Part shown: piece after piece, positions 5,658-11,788 of the stretch
Layout: the number at the start of each line of letters is the position of its first letter
How positions within the stretch are numbered: position 1 is the stretch's first letter
Assembly: GCA_013619005.1 (NCBI GenBank)
Contig: JABXKY010000140.1
Location: 1 to 11,874 of the forward strand
DNA from: Candidatus Bathyarchaeota archaeon
GTDB taxonomy: Archaea > Thermoproteota > Bathyarchaeia > TCS64
Length of the DNA: 11,874 nucleotides
Direction: 5' to 3'
The notes under the pieces: generated by a model
The model's database searches: none
What the model was told of the DNA's origin: nothing
What the model saw: the letters and a program-made list of their open reading frames with translations, nothing else
Position numbers and translations under genes: made by a program

Positions 5658-7351
5658 CGGTACTCTTCCGGGATCTCTGCGCCCTGCATTATCTCGTTGA
5701 TTCGTGCATCAATCTCCGTCATAATCTTCTTTCTATCCACCTTTCCCATGATGGTCAGCGGGACTGATTCCCTGAACATTATTCTGGTGGGCACCATGAA
5801 CTCCTCTAGCTGGTCTCTGCAAAGGTCTAGTACCTCTTTCTCGAGTTTCTCTGATCCCGTTACTCCTTCTCGTGGGACAACCATCGCCCTGATGTCAGTG
5901 GAGCACCTTAACGGGTCTGGAACACCAAAAGCCACTGCGTGCTCGACATCTGGGTGACCAGTCAGGGTCTCCTCGACCTTTGTTGGCCACACGGTCCGCC
6001 CGTTGGCCACTATCCTGTCGTTTTTCCTTCCCACGATGTAGAGGTAACCGTTCTCATCCTTTCGTCCGATGTCTCCCGTGTACAGCCAGTTGTCTCGGAG
6101 CGCTTCATTTGTCGCTTCCTCGTTATCCAGATACTCCTTCATCAACTGGGGGCCCTTTACTATGATCTCTCCGTCCTTTCCCGGCGTCATCTCGATCTCC
6201 CCCAGTTGGAGATCAACTATCTTGACTTCTGTGTCAGGGTATGGTAGCCCTGTGCTCTCGTAATTGGGGGCTCCCTCGACGGGGGTAGCTGATATTATGG
6301 GCCCCGCCTCGGTAAGCCCGTATCCCTGATACATCCTTGCCCCTGAGACCTCCTCGAAAGACTTCATGAGGTCAGTTGGGATCGATGCTCCACCCGAGGA
6401 GCACGTGGTCAAGCTCGTGAGATCGTACCTGTCCAGACTCGGGTACTCCAAGACCTGTCTGATGAGATTAGGGATTAATGGGAAATGCGTAACCTTGTGG
6501 GTGTGAACCGCCTTGATTATGGTCTCAGCCGTCGGGTTGGGAAGAAGCATCATGGTGCATCCGAAGCTCACGGCCTCGTTCATCACCACCAGCCCGTAGC
6601 TGTGGAAGAACGGCATGGCACATAGGATGATGGGCCAGCCCGCCGCCTGGGGCTTCGCGCTATAGCCCCACCCCCTTAACCAGTGGTATGACTGCAGGGC
6701 GTTGACAATTTGGCTGTAATGGGTCAACTGTACTCCCTTAGGCTCGCCTGTGGTGCCTGAAGTGAACATGATCACCGCCACATCTTCCCTCGGGTCGATC
6801 ACCGGGTAGTCATCTATCTTTGAACCGACAAGAAGGTCTTCGAACCTGTGGGCCCCTCTGGGGTACTTGATCCTATACTTGATGCCGCTGAGTATGCGTA
6901 GGCGAGTAGGGGCGTAGTACGCTGCCTCCGCCACTATCAGTTCCGGGTGCTCCTCGGGCAGCTTCTCCAGCAGCCTGTCGAGGATGATGAGGAATTTGGA
7001 CCCTGTGACCTGTATCTCCCTCTCTATCTCGGAGTTTGACATCAACGGGTTGATGGCGACCACGGTTGCCCCACACAGGTGAACCGCGTTGTAAGCCACC
7101 AGAAACTGGGGACAGTTGGGCAGTACGAGGGCTACCCTGTTCCCTTTCCTGACGCCCATCCCCATGAGGTTGGCGGCGAAGGCCTCCATCTGATCCCAGA
7201 GCTTGCCGTATGAGTGCTTGGCGTCCAAGTAGATCACTGCGTCCCTGTCAGGGAACTTGCGTGCGCTGTTCCTCCAGAACTCTGTTACGGGCATCACTGG
7301 GTAATTGATCGAAATAGGGACTCCCCGAGGGTAGCTGGGTCTCTCCGCCAT
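5654..7351 (-). CDS. AMP-forming acyl-CoA synthetase (long-chain fatty-acid-CoA ligase type)
   Basis: This 565-residue adenylate-forming enzyme activates a carboxylic acid with ATP to an acyl-AMP and transfers it to CoA. Core motifs are intact: A3 P-loop MFTSGTTGEPKG (195-206), A5 YQGYGLTEAGP (341-351), A7 YTGDIG (424-429), the hinge GRKNDRI (441-447) and the C-terminal A10 lysine region MGKVDRKK (535-542). The sequence at A8 reads NGRTVWPTKVEE rather than the commoner GGENIYPxEVE, a mild departure. Substrate choice cannot be read from sequence; the family layout fits medium- or long-chain fatty or aryl acids. ATG 7351 is favoured because TTTTTATA lies about 27 bp upstream on the minus strand (leaderless). 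It is divergent from the DapA-family gene and no beta-oxidation genes are adjacent. Confidence 0.92.
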   Translation of the reverse strand: MAERPSYPRGVPISINYPVMPVTEFWRNSARKFPDRDAVIYLDAKHSYGKLWDQMEAFAANLMGMGVRKGNRVALVLPNCPQFLVAYNAVHLCGATVVAINPLMSNSEIEREIQVTGSKFLIILDRLLEKLPEEHPELIVAEAAYYAPTRLRILSGIKYRIKYPRGAHRFEDLLVGSKIDDYPVIDPREDVAVIMFTSGTTGEPKGVQLTHYSQIVNALQSYHWLRGWGYSAKPQAAGWPIILCAMPFFHSYGLVVMNEAVSFGCTMMLLPNPTAETIIKAVHTHKVTHFPLIPNLIRQVLEYPSLDRYDLTSLTTCSSGGASIPTDLMKSFEEVSGARMYQGYGLTEAGPIISATPVEGAPNYESTGLPYPDTEVKIVDLQLGEIEMTPGKDGEIIVKGPQLMKEYLDNEEATNEALRDNWLYTGDIGRKDENGYLYIVGRKNDRIVANGRTVWPTKVEETLTGHPDVEHAVAFGVPDPLRCSTDIRAMVVPREGVTGSEKLEKEVLDLCRDQLEEFMVPTRIMFRESVPLTIMGKVDRKKIMTEIDARINEIMQGAEIPEEYR

Positions 7352-7374
7352 GTATCAGGGGTGAAGATACATCC

Positions 7375-7382
7375 TATAAAAA
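7375..7382 (-). promoter_or_regulatory. TATA box of the acyl-CoA synthetase gene
   Basis: TTTTTATA on the minus strand is centred about 27 bp before ATG 7351, with no Shine-Dalgarno sequence in between. It is the clearest leaderless promoter in the window. Confidence 0.6.
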
Positions 7383-7397
7383 CTGTGGGGCGTAGCT

Positions 7398-7405
7398 GTT
7401 TTATC
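7398..7405 (+). promoter_or_regulatory. TATA box of the DapA-family gene
   Basis: GTTTTATC is centred about 23 bp before GTG 7425. Together with the opposite-strand box at 7375-7382 it makes a compact divergent promoter in a 73 bp gap. Confidence 0.45.
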
Positions 7406-7424
7406 GTAGAGGGCTTCCCTTGAT

Positions 7425-8306
7425 GTGATCGATTTGAAGCCTACGGGAATCTATGTGCCAAATGTTACACCTTTCAACGCGAAGGGCGAGATAATGTACG
7501 ACAAGCTCGGGGAGCTCCTTGAATTCTGGATAGATGGCGGAATCTCAGGGGTGATAGCCAATGCCAGCACCGGTGAAGCCCCTTACCTGAGCAGGGATGA
7601 ACGGGTAAAGATCATAGAGTACCTCATAGAGAAGGCGGACGGCAGGATCAACGTGTTCGCCGGCACGGGCGCCACCAGCCTATGGCAGTCCATCGAGCTG
7701 ACGAGGGACGCCCTTAATGCTGGGGCCCAGGCAGCGTTGGTTACGACGCCGTTCTTCTTTAAGCCAACGGGAGACGAGATCGCCCAGTACTTCATCGAGC
7801 TCATGGACGCCGTTGACATCCCCGTCATCCTGTATAACGTCCCCAAGTTCACCGGTTACAGCGTAGCCCCCAAGGTGGTTGCAAAGGTAGCCGATGAGTG
7901 CAGCAACCTGGTGGCCATGAAAGACAGCAGCAACAACCCGGGCAACATGGCCGATGTCATCAGCCTCTGCGGCGACAAGATCAACGCGTTAAGCGGAGCA
8001 GCCGACATGATCCTGCCCACGTTGATGTTGGGCGGGAAAGGCGCCATCGTGGCAATCGGTAACGTCGCGCCTAGGACGTGCGTCAACATCTTTGACGCCT
8101 ACGGTAAATCCGATGTCAAGGCAGCGGGGGACAACCAGCTCAGGGCAAGCTTCGTAAACAAGGTGGTGGTCAGGGATTACCCGCAGATACCGGCCATCAA
8201 GGCAGCCATCAACCAGATGGGGCTACCCGCCGGACACCCCAGAAAACCGTTGACGGCGCTACCTGAGGAGACAGCCCGGAAGATCAAGGAGACCCTCGGT
8301 CTATAA
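7425..8306 (+). CDS. DapA / N-acetylneuraminate-lyase family aldolase, substrate uncertain
   Basis: This is a 293-residue class I aldolase of the dihydrodipicolinate synthase/NAL superfamily, a TIM barrel that forms a Schiff base with a 2-keto acid such as pyruvate. The Schiff-base lysine is K166 in VAMKDSS and the assisting tyrosine is Y137 in LYNVP. The pyruvate-carboxylate loop reads ASTGEAPYL (47-55), a variant of the DapA GTTGE loop. Two DapA features are missing: the tyrosine of the YYN segment is phenylalanine (PFFFKP, 109-114), and the arginine after YNVP that binds aspartate semialdehyde is absent (YNVPKFTG). So a lysine-pathway role is doubtful; a sugar-acid or other keto-acid aldolase/dehydratase is as likely. 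No lysine genes are nearby. The start is GTG 7425, supported by the TATA spacing; TTG 7434 is an alternative. The stop overlaps the GNAT gene by 6 bp. Confidence 0.9.
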   Translation: MIDLKPTGIYVPNVTPFNAKGEIMYDKLGELLEFWIDGGISGVIANASTGEAPYLSRDERVKIIEYLIEKADGRINVFAGTGATSLWQSIELTRDALNAGAQAALVTTPFFFKPTGDEIAQYFIELMDAVDIPVILYNVPKFTGYSVAPKVVAKVADECSNLVAMKDSSNNPGNMADVISLCGDKINALSGAADMILPTLMLGGKGAIVAIGNVAPRTCVNIFDAYGKSDVKAAGDNQLRASFVNKVVVRDYPQIPAIKAAINQMGLPAGHPRKPLTALPEETARKIKETLGL

Positions 8307-8687
8307 CCGCTTCACCATGGCAGTCTTGTCCTTGTAGAAGACCCTGTCCAGCTCCGTGTACCCCATCTTCCTCCAGAAACCCACAGCCTCCTGCTCGGAG
8401 TCTATCTGCATCCACCCGGCGCCCACGTTTCTCGCGAACTCCTCCACCTTCAAGTAGAGGGCCCTGCCGTAACCATTGCCCCGCTCCGGCTCCTTGATGA
8501 CTATGTGCTCGATGTAGAACGTATCGGGGTGGATTGCATCCGAGTCCTGCATCAAAATAACCTCGGCGTACCCGTGCCCATCGCCCACCACCCAGTGGGA
8601 CCCCTTCCCATACTCCTCCTTCGGACCCCGAAACACAAGCAAGTCATATGGTGCATAGGATCGTAGATGTCTCTCGCTTGCCTTCAT
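8301..8687 (-). CDS. GNAT family N-acetyltransferase
   Basis: This small 128-residue protein carries a compact GNAT acetyl-CoA-dependent transferase fold. The acetyl-CoA pyrophosphate-binding motif A is visible as IVIKEPERGNGYGRALY (62-78), with the RxxGxG pattern at R69-G74. A C-terminal motif EAVGFWRKMGYTE (100-112) matches the usual GFYxxxGF-like strand-helix element. The acceptor is unknown; members act on amines of proteins, metabolites or antibiotics. ATG 8687 is taken as start. A TATA-like AATTAATATC on the minus strand about 30-39 bp upstream would give a short leader. The gene stands alone, convergent with the DapA-family gene and divergent from SRP54. Confidence 0.85.
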   Translation of the reverse strand: MKASERHLRSYAPYDLLVFRGPKEEYGKGSHWVVGDGHGYAEVILMQDSDAIHPDTFYIEHIVIKEPERGNGYGRALYLKVEEFARNVGAGWMQIDSEQEAVGFWRKMGYTELDRVFYKDKTAMVKRL

Positions 8688-8716
8688 CGGGTCCCCCGAT
8701 GAAATACAACGAGGGC

Positions 8717-8726
8717 GATATTAATT
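8717..8726 (-). promoter_or_regulatory. probable TATA box of the GNAT gene
   Basis: AATTAATATC on the minus strand is centred about 34 bp before ATG 8687, giving a predicted leader of about 8 nt. Confidence 0.4.
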
Positions 8727-8794
8727 GTTTCAAATCCTTGTTTCTTTCAAGATTCCAGAGAACAGGAAAAATATTTTTTTTCGCTTATGACCAG

Positions 8795-8806
8795 TGGCTG
8801 GAGCCA
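8795..8806. repeat. short inverted repeat upstream of the SRP54 promoter
   Basis: TGGCT-GG-AGCCA is a 5 bp-arm inverted repeat about 20 bp before the SRP54 TATA box, just after an eight-T run (8774-8781). It could be an operator half-site pair, or chance. The rest of the 179 bp gap shows only the two divergent promoters. Confidence 0.2.
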
Positions 8807-8825
8807 AACCTGCCCTGATAAGCTG

Positions 8826-8835
8826 ATATTTATTA
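8826..8835 (+). promoter_or_regulatory. TATA box of the SRP54 operon
   Basis: ATATTTATTA is centred about 37 bp before GTG 8867. Transcription should begin near 8856, giving a leader of about 10 nt without an obvious Shine-Dalgarno sequence. Confidence 0.5.
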
Positions 8836-8866
8836 GGTATAGTCGTAGACTAACCACAACCAACCC

Positions 8867-10198
8867 GTGAGCAAGATGGTACTGGACAAACTAGGAAGCA
8901 ACCTGTACAACGCAATACAGAAGATCATCAAGGCCCCCGTCGTGGACGAGGCCACTGTAAAGGAGCTAGTAAAGGACTTCCAGAGAGCCCTACTCCAGGC
9001 AGACGTAAACGTAGCCCTGGTAATGGAGCTAAGTCAGAACATACAGAGAAAAGCCCTCGACATGAAACTCCCCCCGGGCATCAGCCGAAGGGAGCACATA
9101 ATCAAGGTCATAAACGACGAGCTCACCAACTTTGTAGGCGAGACACCCCAGGAACTAAAGATCATCCCGGGCAAACAGAACGTCCTCATGCTCATCGGCA
9201 TCCAGGGAAGCGGAAAGACAACCCACAGCTCAAAGCTGGCCCGGTACTTCCAGAAGCGGGGCCTCAAGGTGGCCCTGATCTGCGCCGACACATTCAGACC
9301 GGGAGCCTACAGCCAACTCAAACAGCTAGCCGAGTCCATCAAGGTCCCGTTCTACGGTGAACCAGACACAAAGGACCCCGTGGCCCTCAGCAAACGCGGC
9401 GTAGAGCACTTCAAGGACACAGAGGTCGTCATCCTGGACACCAGCGGGCGCCACAAGGAGGAAGAGGCCCTCATAAAGGAGATGCAGCAGATCGAGGCAG
9501 CGGTCAACCCCCACGAGGTAATACTCGTCCTCGACGGAACCATCGGCCAGCAGGCAACCGCCCAGGCATCGGCGTTCAAGGACGCCACAGACATAGGCAG
9601 CATCATAGTCAGCAAGCTGGACGGGACCGCCAGAGGCGGAGGAGCCCTCAGCGGCGTAGCCGCAACGGGGGCGCCCATCAAGTTCATAGGAACAGGAGAA
9701 AAAGTGGACGACCTTGAGGCCTTCATTCCAAGCAGGTTCATCGGCCGGCTTCTCGGCATGGGAGACATCGAGGGGCTGATAGCCAAAGTCAAGGAGGCCG
9801 AGGCCCCGGTCAGCGAGAAGGATGTCATGGCCATGATGAGCGGCAAGTTCAGCCTACAGGACATGTACAACCAGTTCGAGGCAATGCAGAACATGGGGCC
9901 ACTCCAGAAGGTGCTGGGCATGATCCCAGGATTCAGCTACCAGATGCCCACCGACGAGGTGGAGAACGCCGAGGAGCGCCTTGTCCGGTGGAAGGTCATG
10001 ATACAGAGCATGACCCAGGACGAGAAAGACGACCCCAAGAAGCTCAACCGGAGTAGGATTCAGCGCGTGGCCCGCGGAAGCGGCACAGACGAGCGCGAAG
10101 TAAGAGAACTTATAAAACAGTATAACACTATGAGGAAAATGCTCAAACAGATGAAGGGCAGCCGAAAGATGCGGCGACAGATGCCCTTCAAGATGTAG
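8867..10198 (+). CDS. srp54: signal recognition particle 54 kDa protein (SRP54)
   Basis: SRP54 is the GTPase that binds signal sequences and 7S RNA at the ribosome and docks with FtsY at the membrane. The 443-residue length is normal for archaea. The N domain (about 1-95) includes ALLQADVNVALV. The G domain shows G1 GIQGSGKTT (111-119), G2/insertion DTFRPGAYSQLKQLAE (141-156), G3 DTSGRHKEE (191-199), G4-like SKLDGTARGG (249-258) and closing GTGEKVDDLEAF (275-286). The methionine-rich M domain (about 295-443) has FSLQDMYNQFEAM, the finger-loop region MGPLQKVLGMIPG (343-355) and the RNA-binding SRIQRVARGSGT. G1 continues as HSSKLA where most members have T-x-x-KLA. GTG 8867 and ATG 8876 are both possible starts. 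The coding strand is strikingly poor in T, unlike the metabolic genes. It is the first gene of a run with eL21 and Rpo4. Confidence 0.97.
   Translation: MSKMVLDKLGSNLYNAIQKIIKAPVVDEATVKELVKDFQRALLQADVNVALVMELSQNIQRKALDMKLPPGISRREHIIKVINDELTNFVGETPQELKIIPGKQNVLMLIGIQGSGKTTHSSKLARYFQKRGLKVALICADTFRPGAYSQLKQLAESIKVPFYGEPDTKDPVALSKRGVEHFKDTEVVILDTSGRHKEEEALIKEMQQIEAAVNPHEVILVLDGTIGQQATAQASAFKDATDIGSIIVSKLDGTARGGGALSGVAATGAPIKFIGTGEKVDDLEAFIPSRFIGRLLGMGDIEGLIAKVKEAEAPVSEKDVMAMMSGKFSLQDMYNQFEAMQNMGPLQKVLGMIPGFSYQMPTDEVENAEERLVRWKVMIQSMTQDEKDDPKKLNRSRIQRVARGSGTDEREVRELIKQYNTMRKMLKQMKGSRKMRRQMPFKM
10109..10118 (+). promoter_or_regulatory. possible internal promoter for the eL21-Rpo4 genes
   Basis: CTTATAAAAC near the 3' end of SRP54 is a good TATA-like match about 98 bp before the eL21 start. 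It would allow separate expression of the ribosomal and polymerase genes. Being in coding sequence, it may be chance. Confidence 0.25.
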
Positions 10199-10201
10199 AG
10201 G

Positions 10202-10206
10202 AGATA
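10202..10206 (+). promoter_or_regulatory. Shine-Dalgarno site of eL21
   Basis: The sequence GAGGAGATA (10198-10206) sits directly after the SRP54 stop and a few bases before ATG 10212. It is one of the few clear purine-rich ribosome sites in the window and fits translation from inside an operon. Confidence 0.4.
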
Positions 10207-10211
10207 GAAAA

Positions 10212-10508
10212 ATGGCAAAAAGTCACGGAACACGAAGAAAAAGCCGAAGTGCCTTAAGAAAGAAGGTAAGGGAAAAGGGAAGGATTCCCCTAAGCAGGCT
10301 GCTCACAAAGTACGCGGAAGGCGACAAAGTGGTCATCAACATCGATTCTGGAGTCCACAAGGCAATGCCTCACAAGAGATTCCAGGGCAAGGTCGCTAAC
10401 ATCGTTGGCACAAGGGGAAAAGCATTCATCATGGAGATCCCCCAGCGCAAGACCGTAAAGACCATCATCACCACAGCTGAACACATCAGAATGCACAAGG
10501 ATGCGTAG
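10212..10508 (+). CDS. rpl21e: 50S ribosomal protein eL21 (L21e)
   Basis: This is an archaeal/eukaryotic ribosomal protein of the large subunit. Its 98 residues match the archaeal family length. It opens with the basic MAKSHGTRRKSRSALRKK, followed by the SH3-like core with EGDKVVINIDSGVHKAMPH (36-54), RFQGKVANIVGTRGKAF (56-72) and a C-terminal strand TVKTIITTAEHIR. This family has no bacterial counterpart, which supports an archaeal source. It starts 13 bp after the SRP54 stop, behind a GAGGAG ribosome site, and ends 2 bp before the Rpo4 start, so the three are probably co-transcribed. Linkage of eL21 to Rpo4 and DUF655 is widespread in archaea. Confidence 0.97.
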   Translation: MAKSHGTRRKSRSALRKKVREKGRIPLSRLLTKYAEGDKVVINIDSGVHKAMPHKRFQGKVANIVGTRGKAFIMEIPQRKTVKTIITTAEHIRMHKDA

Positions 10509-10510
10509 AC

Positions 10511-10837
10511 ATGTCAGTATCTGAAAAGAAGGAGATCACGGTAGCTGAGGCCAGAAGACTGCTCATGGACAAGGCCGAGGAGCTTGACCCCCTTCAGCGC
10601 AGGGTACTGGAGTACACCATCCGATTCGCGAAACTGGACAGCGAGTCAGCCAAGGAAATCGTCGAGGAGCTCATGAAAGAGGCAGACATCGACAGGGGAC
10701 TGGCAGTCCAGATAACAAACGCAATGCCGGCGAGTGTACCGGAGATTCGCACGTTCCTCGGTCGACAGCGTATCATCGCTGAAGATACGATGAACAAGAT
10801 TTTAGGGATAATTGACAAATACCGGGTAGAAGAATAA
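10511..10837 (+). CDS. rpoF: DNA-directed RNA polymerase subunit Rpo4 (RpoF / Rpb4 homologue)
   Basis: Rpo4 pairs with Rpo7 to form the stalk of archaeal RNA polymerase, which helps promoter opening and binds nascent RNA. The 108-residue length is typical. The N-terminal ITVAEARRLLMDKAEELDPLQRRVLEYTIRFAKL (9-42) is the tip-associated part that contacts Rpo7. The C-terminal half has the HRDC-like helical fold, with AVQITNAMPASVPEIRTFLG (65-84) as its conserved core and a final helix MNKILGIIDKY. The ATG lies 2 bp after the eL21 stop, so translation is probably coupled. Its partner gene rpo7 is not in the window, as is usual. Confidence 0.95.
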   Translation: MSVSEKKEITVAEARRLLMDKAEELDPLQRRVLEYTIRFAKLDSESAKEIVEELMKEADIDRGLAVQITNAMPASVPEIRTFLGRQRIIAEDTMNKILGIIDKYRVEE

Positions 10838-10859
10838 CTACCCTAGATACCCTTTCAAG

Positions 10860-11435
10860 GTGAGCAGGTTGTACAGAGAGCCTAAGAAGTACGAAGAATA
10901 CGCCTACGTCTTGGAGTTTCTTCCACATGGCAGACCCGGGGCCCCTCGTACAAGTCACAGCGCATCGGGTGTCGTCCAGCTTTTAGGCGAGGAGTACTTC
11001 ACTTTGCTTGAGGCATCTCCCCTTCCAGAAGTGGAGTACAATATCCGGGACAGGATCTTCGTCGGCAAGGGAGACAGGGCAAAGGTAGGCCACATCCTCG
11101 GTAGGATAAGCTACGAGGAACTGTACTCCGCAGGCAAAGCCGAGTTGCAGGCGGCTATCGAGCTTGTAGTCCAGAACAACGACACCCGTTTCATCGATTT
11201 TATAAACGAGAGCCAGAGCCTGACGCCAAGGATGCACAGCCTTGAACTCATCCCAGGGATCGGCAAGCGGCTCATGTTCCAGATACTTGACCTCAGGGAG
11301 CGATTCCCCTTCGAAAGCTACGCTGACCTCAAGGAAAGGGCGAACCTACCTGACCCAGTGAAGTTAATTGCCCGCAGGGTCATCAAGGAGCTCAGCGAGG
11401 AGCAGAAGTACTACATCTTCTCCCGACCCATGTGA
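10860..11435 (+). CDS. DUF655 family protein with OB-like and helix-hairpin-helix parts
   Basis: This conserved archaeal protein of unknown function (DUF655, 191 residues) is normally found beside eL21 and rpoF. The N-terminal half (about 10-105) holds a beta-rich domain starting EEYAYVLEFLPHGRPG and including NIRDRIFVGKGDRAKVGHILGRI, which looks like an OB-fold. The C-terminal half contains a helix-hairpin-helix motif LELIPGIGKRLMFQILDLR (128-146) and a second pseudo-hairpin FESYADLKERANLPDP (151-166), as in non-specific nucleic-acid binders. A role in RNA or ribosome metabolism is inferred from context only. GTG 10860 is the usual call. TTG 10869 is an alternative, because GGTGA at 10859-10863 would be its ribosome site, 5 nt upstream. 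It follows rpoF by 22 bp. The ksgA gene often found next in euryarchaea is not present here. Confidence 0.9.
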   Translation: MSRLYREPKKYEEYAYVLEFLPHGRPGAPRTSHSASGVVQLLGEEYFTLLEASPLPEVEYNIRDRIFVGKGDRAKVGHILGRISYEELYSAGKAELQAAIELVVQNNDTRFIDFINESQSLTPRMHSLELIPGIGKRLMFQILDLRERFPFESYADLKERANLPDPVKLIARRVIKELSEEQKYYIFSRPM

Positions 11436-11451
11436 GGATAGAAACACTCAA

Positions 11452-11459
11452 GTTTTAAT
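11452..11459 (+). promoter_or_regulatory. TATA-like box of the small membrane-protein gene
   Basis: GTTTTAAT is centred about 21 bp before ATG 11477, with no Shine-Dalgarno sequence. It suggests a leaderless transcript separate from the DUF655 operon. Confidence 0.4.
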
Positions 11460-11476
11460 GACCACAGAAACTAATC

Positions 11477-11719
11477 ATGTCTCCCTTGGACGCCGTGATG
11501 ATGACCATTATGGTCTTTCTCTGCATAGTAATGCTGTATTACATTAGCCGGCTAATCAGGGAAGACCCGGGTTTCTGGGGAGCTGCACTGGACAAGGAGA
11601 CTTGGCTGAAGATGTGGAACTTCGGGGAAAAGGTCCAACCAAAGGAAAACACGGCGTTACTGAGAAAAAGGCGTAGGAAACAGGAAGAAGAGGAAACAGT
11701 AGCCGAGTCTCAGCAGTAA
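11477..11719 (+). CDS. hypothetical small single-helix membrane protein
   Basis: I do not recognise this 80-residue protein. It has one strong N-terminal membrane helix (about residues 5-25, DAVMMTIMVFLCIVMLYYIS), then a short soluble segment with tryptophans (EDPGFWGAALDKETWLKMW, 29-47) and a highly charged tail: a basic patch RKRRRKQ (63-69) followed by acidic EEEET. By the positive-inside rule the tail should face the cytoplasm. It resembles SecG- or tail-anchored-type adaptors only in shape. It lies between DUF655 and the L10e gene with its own TATA-like box, 41 bp after DUF655. The coding signs are good: an ATG start, a coherent hydrophobicity pattern and no overlapping alternative ORF. 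Confidence 0.75.
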   Translation: MSPLDAVMMTIMVFLCIVMLYYISRLIREDPGFWGAALDKETWLKMWNFGEKVQPKENTALLRKRRRKQEEEETVAESQQ

Positions 11720-11750
11720 AACCCCGTTTCTCGGTCTAACATACAGTATC

Positions 11751-11758
11751 TTTTTAAG
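11751..11758 (+). promoter_or_regulatory. TATA box of the L10e gene (and T-tract after the small gene)
   Basis: TTTTTAAG is centred about 35 bp before ATG 11789. The predicted leader of about 10 nt would just include GGAG (11780-11783), which lies 5 nt before the ATG. The T run may also end the preceding transcript. Confidence 0.4.
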
Positions 11759-11788
11759 AATCCTTTCGGGTAAGGAAATGGAGTAACA

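Noticed and set aside
8767..8782. AT-rich run as a replication origin or attachment site
   Set aside because: It is a single short AT tract without repeats or origin-box-like elements; a terminator or promoter-flanking role is simpler.
8688..8866. Small RNA gene in the GNAT-SRP54 gap
   Set aside because: The gap is filled by two promoters; the only structure is a 5 bp-arm inverted repeat, and no SRP RNA or tRNA-like features are present.
9352..9921. 189-codon open frame antisense to SRP54
   Set aside because: It is fully covered by the well-supported SRP54 gene, its product is low-complexity (rich in S, M, P and L), and it follows from the T-poor sense strand.
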